From: Tubiluchus corallicola
Lineage: Eukaryota; Priapulida; Priapulimorpha; Priapulimorphida; Tubiluchidae
Assembly (NCBI GenBank): GCA_030141605.1
Contig: JAQGDQ010000002.1
Coordinates: 1,656,501 to 1,720,500 of the forward strand
Length of the DNA stretch: 64,000 nt
Reading direction: 5' to 3'
Part shown: positions 51,101-62,553 of the stretch, piece by piece
Layout: each line of letters starts with the position of its first letter
How positions within the stretch are numbered: the stretch's first letter is position 1
Notes under the pieces: model-generated
What the model was told of the DNA's origin: nothing
What the model saw: only the letters and a program-made list of their open reading frames with translations
Database searches by the model: none
Made by a program: the position numbers and the translations under genes

Positions 51101-54100
51101 GTTCAGTAAGTTCAAGCTTATAAAAGTTATGTATTATGTGTTATAAGTCGAAAGGAATAGTGAAGCAGCCATAATGCATGTTTAGCTGCAGAGTTAAGTA
51201 ACACAAGACCTGGCTAGTAAACCGAATGGTATCCATGAGAAAACAGCCTCTGGGTAGTTTTATCTGCCAATACTGCTCACGGATATTTCTCTCACTGAGA
51301 GAGGATACGTTCAAACATAGACTCATCTTTAAATTTTTTTAAGGAATAAAATTTGTTTTTAAATTTTATGTTTAATAGAAGAGATATTCTATAACGAGAA
51401 CAACAAAATTACGCAAAACAGATCTTGTCTGCAAGCAAGTAACCAAAAAGTGTCCCAGATACAAAGAAGCACATATAACTATTTGTGGTATTTGAATAAA
51501 ACAACGTAATTTAAGTCTCACTTTAAATGAGAGTTCATGGTTTTCTCCTCCCCATATACGTAAACCCTGATCGTATGCACCAATCTCAAAAAAGAATGAT
51601 CGATCAATAGCTATCATGCATCCGACATGATGAGGTGAGCTGAAGAAAAAGTCATCGTTACTATAAAGCTGACTAACAAAAAATTTTTTAGTTAAGAAAG
51701 CTACCATTTGTATGCAGTGAACCGAATTTGTTGTACTACACCAAAACTGTGATTCTTTGGTGGCCCCAGGGATTTCCTGAACTGACTGAAATGACCTTAG
51801 GTATTTGACCTCCTGAAGTAGTTTGACTTGTAGTCATTACTTTCCAACAAGTTGAACTGACTATAAGTTTATGGGTAACTCTGTGAAGTAGGTTAATGAA
51901 GGTTCGCCAGTTAATAATATTCAACTAGATTATCTATATAACTTACAAATGACCAAAGTTTAACACCCAATGGCCAGTTAGTGGCATTAGAAATGGATAA
52001 ATTAATTCATTAACATGAACTACAATTACATCAAATAACAATTATCCAGTTTTACCTGACCCACCTAATAGGTTTCAAGAAACTGCCTTACATAAAGAGT
52101 TGCAAGGAGGTATAAGTTGGGGTTAAGCCAATATGTGCACAAGGAAAACGGACTCAAAAGGCTAAATTAAACCAGGTGAGTAGATTTTACATAATAATAA
52201 TTAATTTTGCTTATGGCTGACTTAAGCTGATGCCACTCAACCACTGTCACTGTTGCATTGTTGTTACCATTTTTGTCACTTTTAGGGTTACATTCTCGAA
52301 AATTTAATTTTTTACATCACACTTACAATTGACTGCATTATGTTACAGGTTGCATCATTATAATGGATTTTAAGATAGGTCAAGTAACACCATTTATTTT
52401 CGTTACTTTTCTTCTATTATGGAGTATTCATAGCACAACAGGACAAATTGAAGAGGAGGAGGAAGAAGAAGGTACGGCAATAATTAGTACGGAAGAAGAT
52501 TTTGTAACAATTAGTAATCGAACAATTAGTCTTCTTGGATAACTCACTATAAGAATATCTTTTCTATAAGCTCTACTGCAGAAAGCTCTGGTTCAAAAAT
52601 TCTCAAAGGTATTGCTGGTTTAACATGGATTTTAGAAATTAACTCTCTAGCCTATGAGAATTAAGCTTAAGAAAAAGGCCATTCTTTACAATGTCGGCCA
52701 TTCGTTATAATGATCATGCAGGCGGGAGCGGGAACAGATAGAGGTTGAAGTAATAACTGCAAAAAGGTATTCAATCATACTATTGTAAAAAAATTACGAA
52801 AGATGTGTGTTTGCATGTTTGTGTGTTTTGTACGCCTCGGTTATTGTACCTACAAAATTAAAAAAGGGCTGACAGTTTAAGCTCTATTCTTCAAAAGGTT
52901 TAAAAAATTATATTAGTGAGCGAAGCGAGCTACAGATCGCTAGTGCTACAAAAGCGTAAAGTGTTTCAAATGTAAACTTGCTATAAAGTAATGATTCTAT
53001 TCAATGTACAAACAATAACCATAGAACTGTGTCTTTTACAGTTTGCATGTGCCCACCAGGACCACCTGGTCCATCAGGAGTTACAGGTGAACCAGGACCA
53101 AAAGGTTCTAAAGGAAGCCGTGGTCGACCTGGACCCCCCGGCCCACCAGGAAAAAGTTTGTATTTAAGTGGCATTGATAAAAAAGTGACCCTGAAAATTT
53201 AAAATTTATGTCTGAATACCAGCAGGTTAGTGAAGAATCTATAAAAATCAAGAGATAACATAAAATAGTCAAACAATCTGCAACAAATTATTTGTTTGTT
53301 ATAACTGATACATAGGTTTTCATAGGTTGATTTTCTATGTTTTTATAAATGGATTCTTGTACAGATGGTTGCTTCTTGTACAGAAAGCAGCAAAATCAAA
53401 TTTAGCCTTAGTTTAGAAAGTAAAATACAATTACAGTGCAGAAATGAAAATGCAACAGTTTGTGATAATTTTATATTTTCCATCTTTTTTCCACAATAAA
53501 AATAGGCCTTTTTTAATCTCTTACTTCTGGATTTTTAAAAATGTATTAATTTTCATATAATGACAACAAGCTACGCCTACATGTGACTAAAACTCAGATC
53601 TGCCATTCAGAGTGTGCTAGACGGCTAGTTTACTATTGCAACATTATTGAACTGTATGTAATTTTTGAGCTGTGAATAACAGATTTAAAATTATTTTTCA
53701 TATAAAGTGATCATTCGTTATCTGTATCCTGATGGACAAGGAGGATATGCAACACAACGACAGTTGAGAAAACAGAATCAACAACAACAACAACAACAGC
53801 AACGTAATCCACTGAGTTACTTTTAGCTTCTTTTGGCTACCAAAGAATGTCAAAATTCTAAAATTTGGCTAATGCTTTTGATAGTGAATATCAAACCAGA
53901 GTTTATTTGTTATAATTTAAATGCTGTTAAAAAACAGTATACTGTTAACTTTGTGTTTGAATAAACGTTTTTGTTTGAAAAAAACTGATCAGTCATGTGT
54001 GGCTTGTAAACGGTAGAATATTAAATACATTGTTTCAGTGTTCAAGAAAAAGAACAGTTTACCTTGTGTTGACATGCTCATTTAAAATTAACTAGAAAAA

Positions 54101-57100
54101 TACAAGCATCCAATACAAATGACTAATTATGTTTTAATTACAAACGAAAATCTGAAACGAAAATATGAATTTTGATTCTCTGAAAAACAAGGTGAAGCGA
54201 GTAATACAATAGTATTTAAAGAATAATTCATTTTCAGTAGTTGAAAATGATGGCATAGTTTTGCTTGCTGCATGCAAAGAAAATAAATTACAAGATTGTG
54301 TCAGGAGGCATATTGGCAGGATCTCTCTATGCTGTATTAGAGTTTTCTAATTTCTTATGAAAATGATTTCAATCTATTTTTTTACTCAGCATTAGCTTAA
54401 CAGCTTACAGTTATTAGCAATTTTAATATCAAACTGTTAAGAAGTTGCAACCAGAGAAATGGAACCGAACACATCAGTGAGAGTTGATTACTATAGCACT
54501 AGCATAAAAACGTGTACAGTTCACTAGTTTGCAGCCACTCTGAATTTTTTCAGAACATTGCATTATTAGCAGTCGTTACTATCATAATTATATCAAAATT
54601 AAATTTATTTATTAACAATTATGTTGGACAAATTATTTGTATAAACATTTTGCAGATACTTTCAAGCACTCAAGAAATAACACTAAAATAAAACCCAGAA
54701 TATGGATGCAACCACATGACATAAAGCAACAGAAGACATATTACGACAATTGTATAAAAAATTTTTGTAGAACTACTGCAAGGAGTTTAGTAATTACACA
54801 GCAGTATAAAATTTTTTTGTAGAACTACTGCAAGGAGTATAATAATTATACAGTAATTGGACTTAGACGTTAGGCTTTTTCTTAAGTATTGCAAGTATGT
54901 CGACAATGAACCAGTATTTAATGCTCACTAATCCTAAAGCAACAAACCTGTAAGGCTCACTATCATAAGTGCGATTCCGTCTTTGTGACCAAGGTAGTGG
55001 AACCTCTGCATAGGTGAAGCCCCAATTAAAAAGTCCAACATTGTGCTCATCTTCTGAATATGGTGTTTGATAAGCGAAATGTTCATCATTGATATAGTCG
55101 TTCACTGGTACAACAGCAGTCTTTCTAAAAAGGAAAAAAACAGTAAACATAAGTTCTGCATAATGGTAACATTAGTGGGATTAAAGTGCTTCACAAGAAA
55201 GACCTCAATTGCACATAATTGCAAGGAAAAAATGATGATATCGTGACAATCTACACGAATAAATTTTTACAAGTAAAACTTGACAAACAAAAATGTTAAA
55301 AGAATGGCAAAATGCAAAACAAGATAGATCAGTTAGCAGTTGTCTAAATTTCTAAAAGAATCGCATGGTATAAAACATAATTTTAAGCAGTTTAAATAGT
55401 TTCTGTTTGCTCTATCCAAGCTGACTAGCATTTCAGCATTTAGTAGAAGAACTTGATGCTGCATCTGCATAGGAATGTAAAGTTTTTACCACATATCTAA
55501 AGACATTTACTAAAACCCAACCAAAGACTTGAACCCACATCCTGTTAGATCAGGGGAGTGCAAATTGCGGCCCGCCGAGAGAATTTGTGCGGCCCGCGAA
55601 GAGATTTGTCAACCTAATGAAAGTGCGGCCCGGGCGATTAATTGAGTGTATCCAGCTGAAGTCCGTGCCACGATCCCAAAGATAGTGGGGGTAGTTTTTT
55701 CTACTAGATCGGATGCCATTAAATCTTACAAGACGGTTGTAGCTTAATGTCACTGTACTACACAGACTGTGTGATACACATTACTAATATTTATCGTAAT
55801 GAAATTACCACTATCTGTCCTGAAAGTAGAAATATATGGTTTGTATTATAAATTTTAATAACTTCTAAAATAGTTTCTTGAGTGTAGTAGTAATGATGTA
55901 CGCAGGTCGTATGCAAAAAAATCGTTATTAGGCCTTTCTGTACTTGGCTCCTTGATCAAACTGCCTGTGGCCCGCAGGAATTGCGGGAAAGTTTAATGTG
56001 GCCCGGCTAGTCAGATAATTTGCACACCCGTGTTAGATCATAAACTCACCTGTTACACTGTATCCTAGCGAGAAGTGGGGGAAGCCAATTAACATTAACT
56101 TCTGTATGTGCGTCAAGAAAGATAAGCACGTCACCCGTTGCATTCTTGGCTCCAATGGTACGCGACCGTATCAAGCCTTCACGGTTCTTGTTCCTTAAAA
56201 GTCGAACTTTTGAGAATTTAAGAAGGTAGTTTTCCAACTGCTCTTTCAAGTGAGCTAAAGTAAAAAATAAAACTTGCAAGAAGTGATCAACTCTCCAATA
56301 ACCACAAAAGGACCTTTACTAATTCACACATTCATCAAAGATCTGCCATGTTTCAAATAGGCTAACATTTTCAGACTTTCCTTCAATGATGTTTTGTGTT
56401 CCACTAATTTGGATCTCCAGCATTAAAAAAAGAGCATATATGTGCAAAGTTTTGAAAAATATTTTTTAAATGTAAAGTTAAGGTGACTTCAAGTACTCAA
56501 ATTCTAAAACTCCTACATATAGTGTCCTGAGGCAGGGAAAAACCACTGCACTTTCACAGTAGTATGATGACTAACTGCTGCAATACCTTACCTCGATCAC
56601 TGCAATCATCAACTAAAATTAATTCTTTCAGTAGATGTCGAGGACTTCGATTTATGATACTGTGTATGGTCCTTAGTAGAACTGAAGTACCCTCGTTATA
56701 AAATATTACAACAACAGATGCTGTAGGAAGATTCACTGGATACTGCCAATATTTACACCTGCAAATTATTCAACATTTGCAAAATTAGTATTGCTAAGCA
56801 TTATTTTAAGATAGAATAAAATTAATTATACTAGAAGGGTAACAGAGAATTAGTTAAGGTTTCAGCATATATAATCTACAATAACATGTATATACTACTA
56901 GTTTTACCATCTCACACTAAAAGTTAAAAAGAATGTTTTGATAAAGGAAAATTATTCTTCATATTAAAATCAATGCATCAGAAAACAAATACCCAAGCAA
57001 ATTAAAAAGTACATGCATTACTTAGCTAAGCTGACTTGTGTTCTTATGATGACTATGATCTACATTTCATAGGTTAATGCTTTCAGGACTTGAACTGCCA

Positions 57101-59190
57101 GACTAGCCGACAAATTTATGTAGGGAGAAAAAATATATCAACTTATTACAAGTACAATAATTAAAAATACTGATATAAGTCTACTCAACTAATAGACACA
57201 TGAATTAAAAAACAAAACACATAATTGTTAGTACAGAGTATGTGACAAAAGCAAAACATTTTGAAACTTACTCCTCCATGCGAGTGTCAGGCAGACTTCT
57301 ATCTAAAGATATTTGGTCGCTGGCTACCAAATTAAGTCTATATAATTCCATTGAATTTTGAACCTGTCGACAGTCAAAAATTTGAAATAACAAATCAACA
57401 GATCATCAATTCACACACACTCGCTCTTCCAAAAACAGTGCTAAAGTTTGGGAGGTTGTTTTTCATAAGACAGGACTGGCTATCACATCTAAATACGTCA
57501 AAGATAAGTCATCTGTTTGTATTATTTACATCTAAATCAAGCTTTCCAAGTGCATTAGTGAAATCACTGAGATCATACAAACAAAGGGAGAAGTTATTTT
57601 TGGTTAGAATTATTAATAAAGTAATAGTTGTTGCATGAATACTAGTACTGTGCATACTGCTGGAGAATCCATGTCTGTTTCAACTGCTGCTCCCTCCTCA
57701 CCTGGTCCTATTCTCAGTGGATTTGATCGCGGCTCATAGTTTCCAAGTACTTCAGGCGTGTGTGTTGGTCCACATACCTTCAAGAGAAACAAAAACTTTC
57801 TGTCACACAAAGCAAAGTAGGCCTTCGTTAAAAGAGTATTGATGTCTAATCCCCACCAGAAGATTGATTTTCAAGAAATTGAAACTTTTTCTTCAGGGAT
57901 TAAGATCTCAAGCCCTAAGCTGTAAGCATTGAAAAAATTATGGTAAACCTATCTGTATATGTTATTTAGAATAAAAAAATGTTAAATTGTAAAATGAAAT
58001 CTCGATGCCCATCAGTACCATTATATTGTAAACAAATACAGAAGCCGTCACACACGTTCTGCTATATTTTACTTTGGGGTAACTATTCGATTTAAAAAAA
58101 ATTATGTGAGACATTCTTCATCTGAGCAACTGTTGCACACATTCGACATTTCTGTACTTCTAAAGCCCTAACCATCATTTCTTAAGAATTTCCTATAACG
58201 TGCACACTACACAACAACAAAATGTAAATTAATGCAACCAAGTAATGCAAAATTACAGAGAATGGGCAGCAGTGAAATAATACATATATAAATTGTCTTC
58301 GGAAGCAAGAGTGAAAACTATAAATGCTTGAAGTAATACCCTGAGCTTTAGTTCAGTGCTAACAATGCAAGGACTTGAAGGTAGGTTTCCAGTTTCGATG
58401 GTGAACCGTAATTTGCTTTGGATGGAGCAATACTTCTGACATCATTTTTATGGAGTGACTATAAATAACATTGCCCCTATAATCTGGTATATTTACTGTA
58501 TCAGCCATGTTTTAACCCCAGAGATTTTTAGCTTCACTTCTTTTACTTTTATGCAGGCATATCCAATATTATCAGCATGTCACGAGTAAGCTGATGTATC
58601 AGCCAAATAGAACCACTATTAACTGTAAGTAAAAGATGTAATAAAAGAGGAAGCAAGGCAAAACAACCATCTTACCAAAGCTCAGAAACAGTAAAAGTAA
58701 TAAATTTACTACCATACAATGTGTGCATTTAGCATCTCCCTAACGGCAGTTTAAAAAAGTAAGTATGTAAGATGTGCTGCATTAAACGATGATTATAAAA
58801 TGCCTATTATTCACTTAAAGGTTTTCAAGTATTTTTATCATGACTAAATGCCATTCCGTAAAGGTCCACAAAAATTTTACAAGTAAACCAGAAAAACATT
58901 CACAGTTGTGTAACTTCATTCTTTTTTGAAGTTTCTGTACACACCAAAAAAATCTATAAAAAACACTAGGTTGCAGAGTGTAGCAACTACGAAAGAATCA
59001 ATTTAGCAAAAAATAAATATTCGAATTTCACGATCCATACTTCCGTAAGTTCATGTCCCATATCATCTTCAGTAAGTTTCTCTTTTTCAGTGTTAGGCCT
59101 TAGATCCAACAACAAGAAAACTAGAAAAGTGACGTAGAAGATCAAACCAGTGGAAATCCATTTAACTGCCCAACGATGATTTAAAGTCAT
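46204..59190 (-). CDS. GALNT7-like: polypeptide N-acetylgalactosaminyltransferase, copy B (GALNT7-like)
   Basis: Twelve coding exons on the minus strand: 59190-59041, 57777-57658, 57363-57272, 56758-56592, 56254-56050, 55124-54948, 51639-51522, 51071-50958, 49178-48954, 48785-48678, 48352-48227 and 46344-46204, giving 580 residues. It is a paralogue of copy A with the same phases; eight of twelve exons have identical length. It shows a type II membrane anchor ([18 protein letters not shown]), DxH at D224/H226 (FLDAHTEV), WGGEN at 333-337 and a lectin domain at 457-580. Exon 4 reads FYNEGTS where copy A and typical family members read FHNEAWS, and DDCSD in place of DDFSD. The lectin region is longer in exon 10 ([11 protein letters not shown]) and in the terminal exon. 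The terminal exon lies 1.9 kb beyond exon 11 and was recognised from TQQIYH and CMQA.  Introns 5, 6 and 11 hold, respectively, a MITE, a nested gene and a transposase remnant. Confidence 0.92.
47337..47537 (+). pseudogene. decayed hAT transposase C-terminal (dimerisation) fragment
   Basis: An open stretch of about 66 codons ends at TAA (47535-47537). It contains [17 protein letters not shown], which resembles the SSERLFS/ASERVFS block of the hAT-family dimerisation domain. No start codon, upstream transposase domain or terminal repeat was recognised around it. It lies antisense inside intron 11 of GALNT copy B, so it is a relic. The identification rests on one short motif. Confidence 0.5.
48137..48168. 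repeat. (TG)16 microsatellite in GALNT-B intron 11
   Basis: Sixteen perfect TG units, followed by an interrupted CGCG/TGTG tail. It begins only about 60 bases past the exon 11 donor. Confidence 0.95.
52363..53826 (+). CDS. small secreted collagen-like protein nested in GALNT-B intron 6
   Basis: Three exons on the plus strand: 52363-52471, 53042-53155 and 53708-53826. They join in frame to 113 residues. Residues 1-29 look like a signal peptide or signal anchor (hydrophobic [14 protein letters not shown]). A run of seven glutamates follows. Exon 2 encodes VCMC and then about eleven uninterrupted Gly-X-Y triplets (positions 42-75, GPPGPSG...GPPGPPGK). Exon 3 encodes [10 protein letters not shown] and a basic tail with seven consecutive glutamines. 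Both collagen-exon boundaries have phase 1, common for collagen-type exons. It lies wholly in a 3.3-kb intron of the opposite-strand GALNT gene. Two Cys before the triplets could link chains. It is too short for a fibrillar collagen and lacks the six-Cys domains of cnidarian minicollagens. I do not recognise an orthologue, and expression is unproven. Confidence 0.75.
53960..53965 (+). terminator. candidate poly(A) signal of the nested collagen-like gene
   Basis: AATAAA 134 bases after its stop codon and on the same strand, which supports the three-exon unit being a separate gene. Confidence 0.5.
54751..54854. repeat. two-copy 52-bp tandem repeat
   Basis: 54751-54802 and 54803-54854 are near-identical 52-base units, each with the core GTAGAACTACTGCAAGGAGT. 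They lie in GALNT-B intron 6, about 90 bases downstream (plus strand) of the repeat being exon 6. No coding role. Confidence 0.9.
55551..56030. mobile_element. hAT-like MITE beside the GALNT-B exon 5 donor
   Basis: A 480-bp GC-richer insert in GALNT-B intron 5. It begins CAGGGGAGTGCAAA and ends with the reverse complement of CGGGTGTGCAAA, an imperfect terminal inverted repeat; GCGGCCCG-type repeats lie just inside both ends. TGTTAGAT occurs directly at 55543-55550 and 56031-56038 as an 8-bp target duplication (the shared string extends to ten bases, so the exact cut point can slide by two). No full transposase is present. The right target copy stops five bases before the donor hexamer GTGAGT of exon 5. 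Confidence 0.85.
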
Positions 59191-61165
59191 TTTTGGGGTA
59201 TGAAAACTAAATACCTGTAAATGAAAAAGAATTGACCTGTTAAGGAAGCAATTTCAATACAAGAAATGTTGGCAAAAAAAAATCAAAATTTCCAAACCTA
59301 AAGAGAAACATAGTCTTCATGACAAGAACAAATTCAGCAATTTGTCAGATTAAAGGTATTGTCAAAAGGAAACAAAACATACGTATTTAATATATACAGT
59401 TTACTCCATGTGTTACAATACTTTTAATCAGCCACAATTAAATTAACATGACGTTGATGCATTTGATCAAAGTTGTGCATAGCATTGCAGGCTCTGAGTA
59501 AGCAGAAATATCAGATATATACCAAAAACTTACTGTTCGACATTAGTATGATAACTTGAACCATCACTTGTATTCACTATAAGCTTCATTTGGCACAGCA
59601 ATAATTTTTAATGGGCAAAAGCACAAACAGATGCCACCATGTGCAATAACTGCACACAGCAGGTTAGATGGAGTGTGTTCTCCTTTCTAACAGCTGGTGC
59701 AGAAGTTAATACATACAGCTGCATAAATTTCATGCACACATCATGAACAAATATCAATGGATAAACGTGGATGAATATGTGAATATGACACAATTTAATG
59801 GCAAGGAGTTTATAATGCAATTTTTTCCCTAGAAATAGAAAATATCATGTTAGAATTTGTTCCTTGTAAGTAATATGTTCATAAATAATTCTAATAAATG
59901 ATATGCTTGAAAGTTGAATCTCAAACCAAATTAAAATGACCAATCCGCGAGAAATACATAGTCGAATTAAAGTATTTTTAATAAAAAATTACAAAAGAAA
60001 CAATTTAGGACCTGGAACGCAATCCCACACAATTTGGACAATGGACAAACTCTGGAGTGGACAGATACTGTTAGTAAAAATTCAACTAAAGTTTGACAAC
60101 TCATGTTCCATCTCCAGTTTAATGACCAAGACACATACTTTACTTGTACTTGAAAAACCAAAATTGGGGCAAATCGGTGCCACATTTAATAAGATGATGC
60201 AAAAGGAATAACAACAAAAATGCAGATAAATAGAAAACAAAGATTCTACTTTATCTCTGTATGTATAAAATGTATTTATAACTGAATAATTTACACAAAA
60301 ATATGCATAGTACACACAGTGAAAACTATTCACTATTGTCATAAAAGTCAATCAAAGACATCTGCATCTTATAAATCGAATATTTGTGAGATCTAAAGCT
60401 TTAGCACGGCATTTAAAGAAATCCAGTTTCCTTGTTGTTGCATCTACTACAAAATGATGATATGGTAGATTAAATGAGTAAGATAACTAATGCTTTTTTG
60501 GTTTGGGTTTTGGGGTTGTTTTGTGTGGTTTTGGTGTGTTCATTGCAAAAAGATGACTTTACAAAATACTATATTACAACTCACTATTTTAAGAACTATA
60601 TTTTTACAGTTATATAAATGTAAGCTGAAACTTTGCTATACTGTATATTGGAATATTTAAGTTTATTCTGGATGCAGGTTTACCATGGTGTTCGTGAGTA
60701 AACAGTAAACTTCCAAGGCTGTGAAGTCATTAGCTAGTTAAGGGGCCTGATTGGTAACTGTGAGGTGGACTCCAGCTGGTTGATTAACATTAACTTTAAC
60801 ATTAACATTTATCCCTTCATTAGTTTTAGTTGGGAGAAAAATGTTTAATTCCAGACACTGCCTGCAAAGATAGGAGAAACAACCAGTACAATAATATTAC
60901 ACATCATCTAACACAAACTAACTACAGTATTACAATATATAGTGTGAATAGCTTAACAAACATATCTTGGTATAAACAGTTACTATCCTATATCAGTTAC
61001 TATCAAGGATAATCATTGCAGCAATCATAATGACAACGTATGTCACTCTTTATTCTTATGGCTCAAATTAAAATGCTGCATCTATCCACCGCTAGATTCA
61101 GTTTCGTAAATAAAGAACAAGCTTTTAAGATAGTGATTTAAATACATGAACACAATCATGCTTTA
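59191..61165. other. GALNT-B 5' flank and TRF-like gene 3' flank
   Basis: Just upstream of the GALNT-B ATG (minus strand) is TTTACAG at about 59214-59220, a plausible acceptor ending a 5' UTR intron. A G/T-rich strip lies at about 60495-60540. The open frames at 59936-60211 and 60082-60351 look like chance. The part left of 61166 should be 3' UTR of the TRF-like gene. Confidence 0.5.
61049..61054 (-). terminator. candidate poly(A) signal of the TRF-like gene
   Basis: TTTATT on the plus strand (AATAAA on minus), about 110 bases past the stop codon. Confidence 0.5.
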
Positions 61166-62553
61166 TCACATTTTCAACAGTTCTTCATACTCTTCTGCTA
61201 AACCAGATGATTCCATATGTCGCCACTTGTCTTTGAGCTGCACGTTTGTTCGGTTGTGAAATCTACCAGCAGACCAAATTCTAGTCCAGTTTCCAGTTCC
61301 GTACTGCTTAACAGCCTTGTAGAAACGTAGCTGCAAAAAGCAGAAGTTCCAGTTATGCAGAGGAAATTTTAATGACCTTTGAAAGTAAATACTGTGTTAT
61401 ATTTTAAAACTTGGCAGTCTGTGAAACTATCAGTGCATGGTGAACTCAAACAGTTCGATTTGCACAACTACCAGAATAATAGCAAAACTAGCAAGTAAAA
61501 CAGATTATCAACCAAGCATCTAGTACCTACTTCCAGGAAGATTATGTATTTGCAAAACGTAGAATAATTAAACTGCAAATCTTGCCTAAGACAGGCATAA
61601 CTAGCATGCAGTACTATTTTACCATCATCAGTATTTAGTTCACTTTGTGATAAGGTATATATTTCAATATAAAATTATTAATATCAGTCATCACAATCCT
61701 TTTGTTAATTATGGTTAAATGTCAGTATAATATTTCACATAAAACATTACCTTACAGTTTATAATTAGTTCCAGATGACAAAAAAATAAATCTTTAGGAG
61801 TTGCAAAAACGTCAACAACGTGATGTTGTAAAATGCAATTCTGATATAACCAAGGCTGTGTTACATGTGCATATCGTACACTATTATGTATTTTAGCATT
61901 GAAGGCTATCTTTTATAGTGAAAAGGAATGTGGCAACAAAAATTAAACATACATAAGAAGTAAATTAAATAGATCAATGGTAAGTATCACAACATCATAA
62001 AAAAATGTAAAAGTTACATGCTAGCCGAGCAGCTGCTTGACAAACAAGCTTTATTAATGAATTTTCAAATTAAACCATCCCTAGAAAGTCAGGAATGTTC
62101 ACTATGGTAGCTGAACACTAAATAGGTTACAATTATCTGTGGTTAATACATTAGTTCTATTAGGACAAAAGTTAACAAGAACAAGAATGTGCAGAAGAAC
62201 ACTTAACATTTCTAAGGATTTCTTTAAAGTTATTGCTCAGATATCAATAAAATGCTAGAAAGAGGATAATTTTGACATTGTTTTAGATGATTTTGACATT
62301 GTTTTAAAGTAAACGAGGCGCTTTTATTTAGCTAACTAAACACAAAGCCCTACCTCATCCTCTTTGGTCCATCTTTCTCGCTTTGATGACTTCTTGCAGT
62401 TTTTCGGTGGTTGGTCAAAATCGTCTTTGCTGATTGTACGAGCAAACACATCTTTTTCTCTTTCTCCAGCCATCTTATTTGAGTTTTTACCTGGTTTAAG
62501 TTCTTTAGAAGGAGCGTGGTTTTCCGAACGAATTGCCCGTTTTCTTTTTCGAG
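61166..62553 (-). CDS. TERF: TRF-like telomere repeat-binding factor, C-terminal Myb/telobox exons (5' incomplete)
   Basis: Two exons on the minus strand, 62553-62354 and 61330-61166, encode the last 120 complete residues. A basic Lys/Ser-rich linker (RKRKRA, KPGKNSNK, then KKSSKRER) leads into one Myb/SANT repeat beginning RWTKEDE at the end of the first exon and continuing through KAVKQYGTGNW and the telobox-type VQLKDKWRHM in the second. The telobox (V-LKDKWR) and the position of the Myb repeat at the extreme C-terminus match TRF1/TRF2 of shelterin and related TTAGGG-binding proteins. These bind double-stranded telomeric DNA as dimers through an N-terminal TRFH domain. That domain is not in the window, so TRF is the best reading but another telobox protein is possible. 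The stop TGA is at 61166-61168. Confidence 0.78.

Noticed and set aside
52363-53826. Cnidarian minicollagen
   Set aside because: The short collagen helix fits in length, but the flanking six-cysteine domains and polyproline runs are absent, so the name is not justified.
55550-55753. 67-codon minus-strand frame inside the MITE
   Set aside because: No similarity to a transposase domain recognised. It lies over the terminal repeat and is probably fortuitous.
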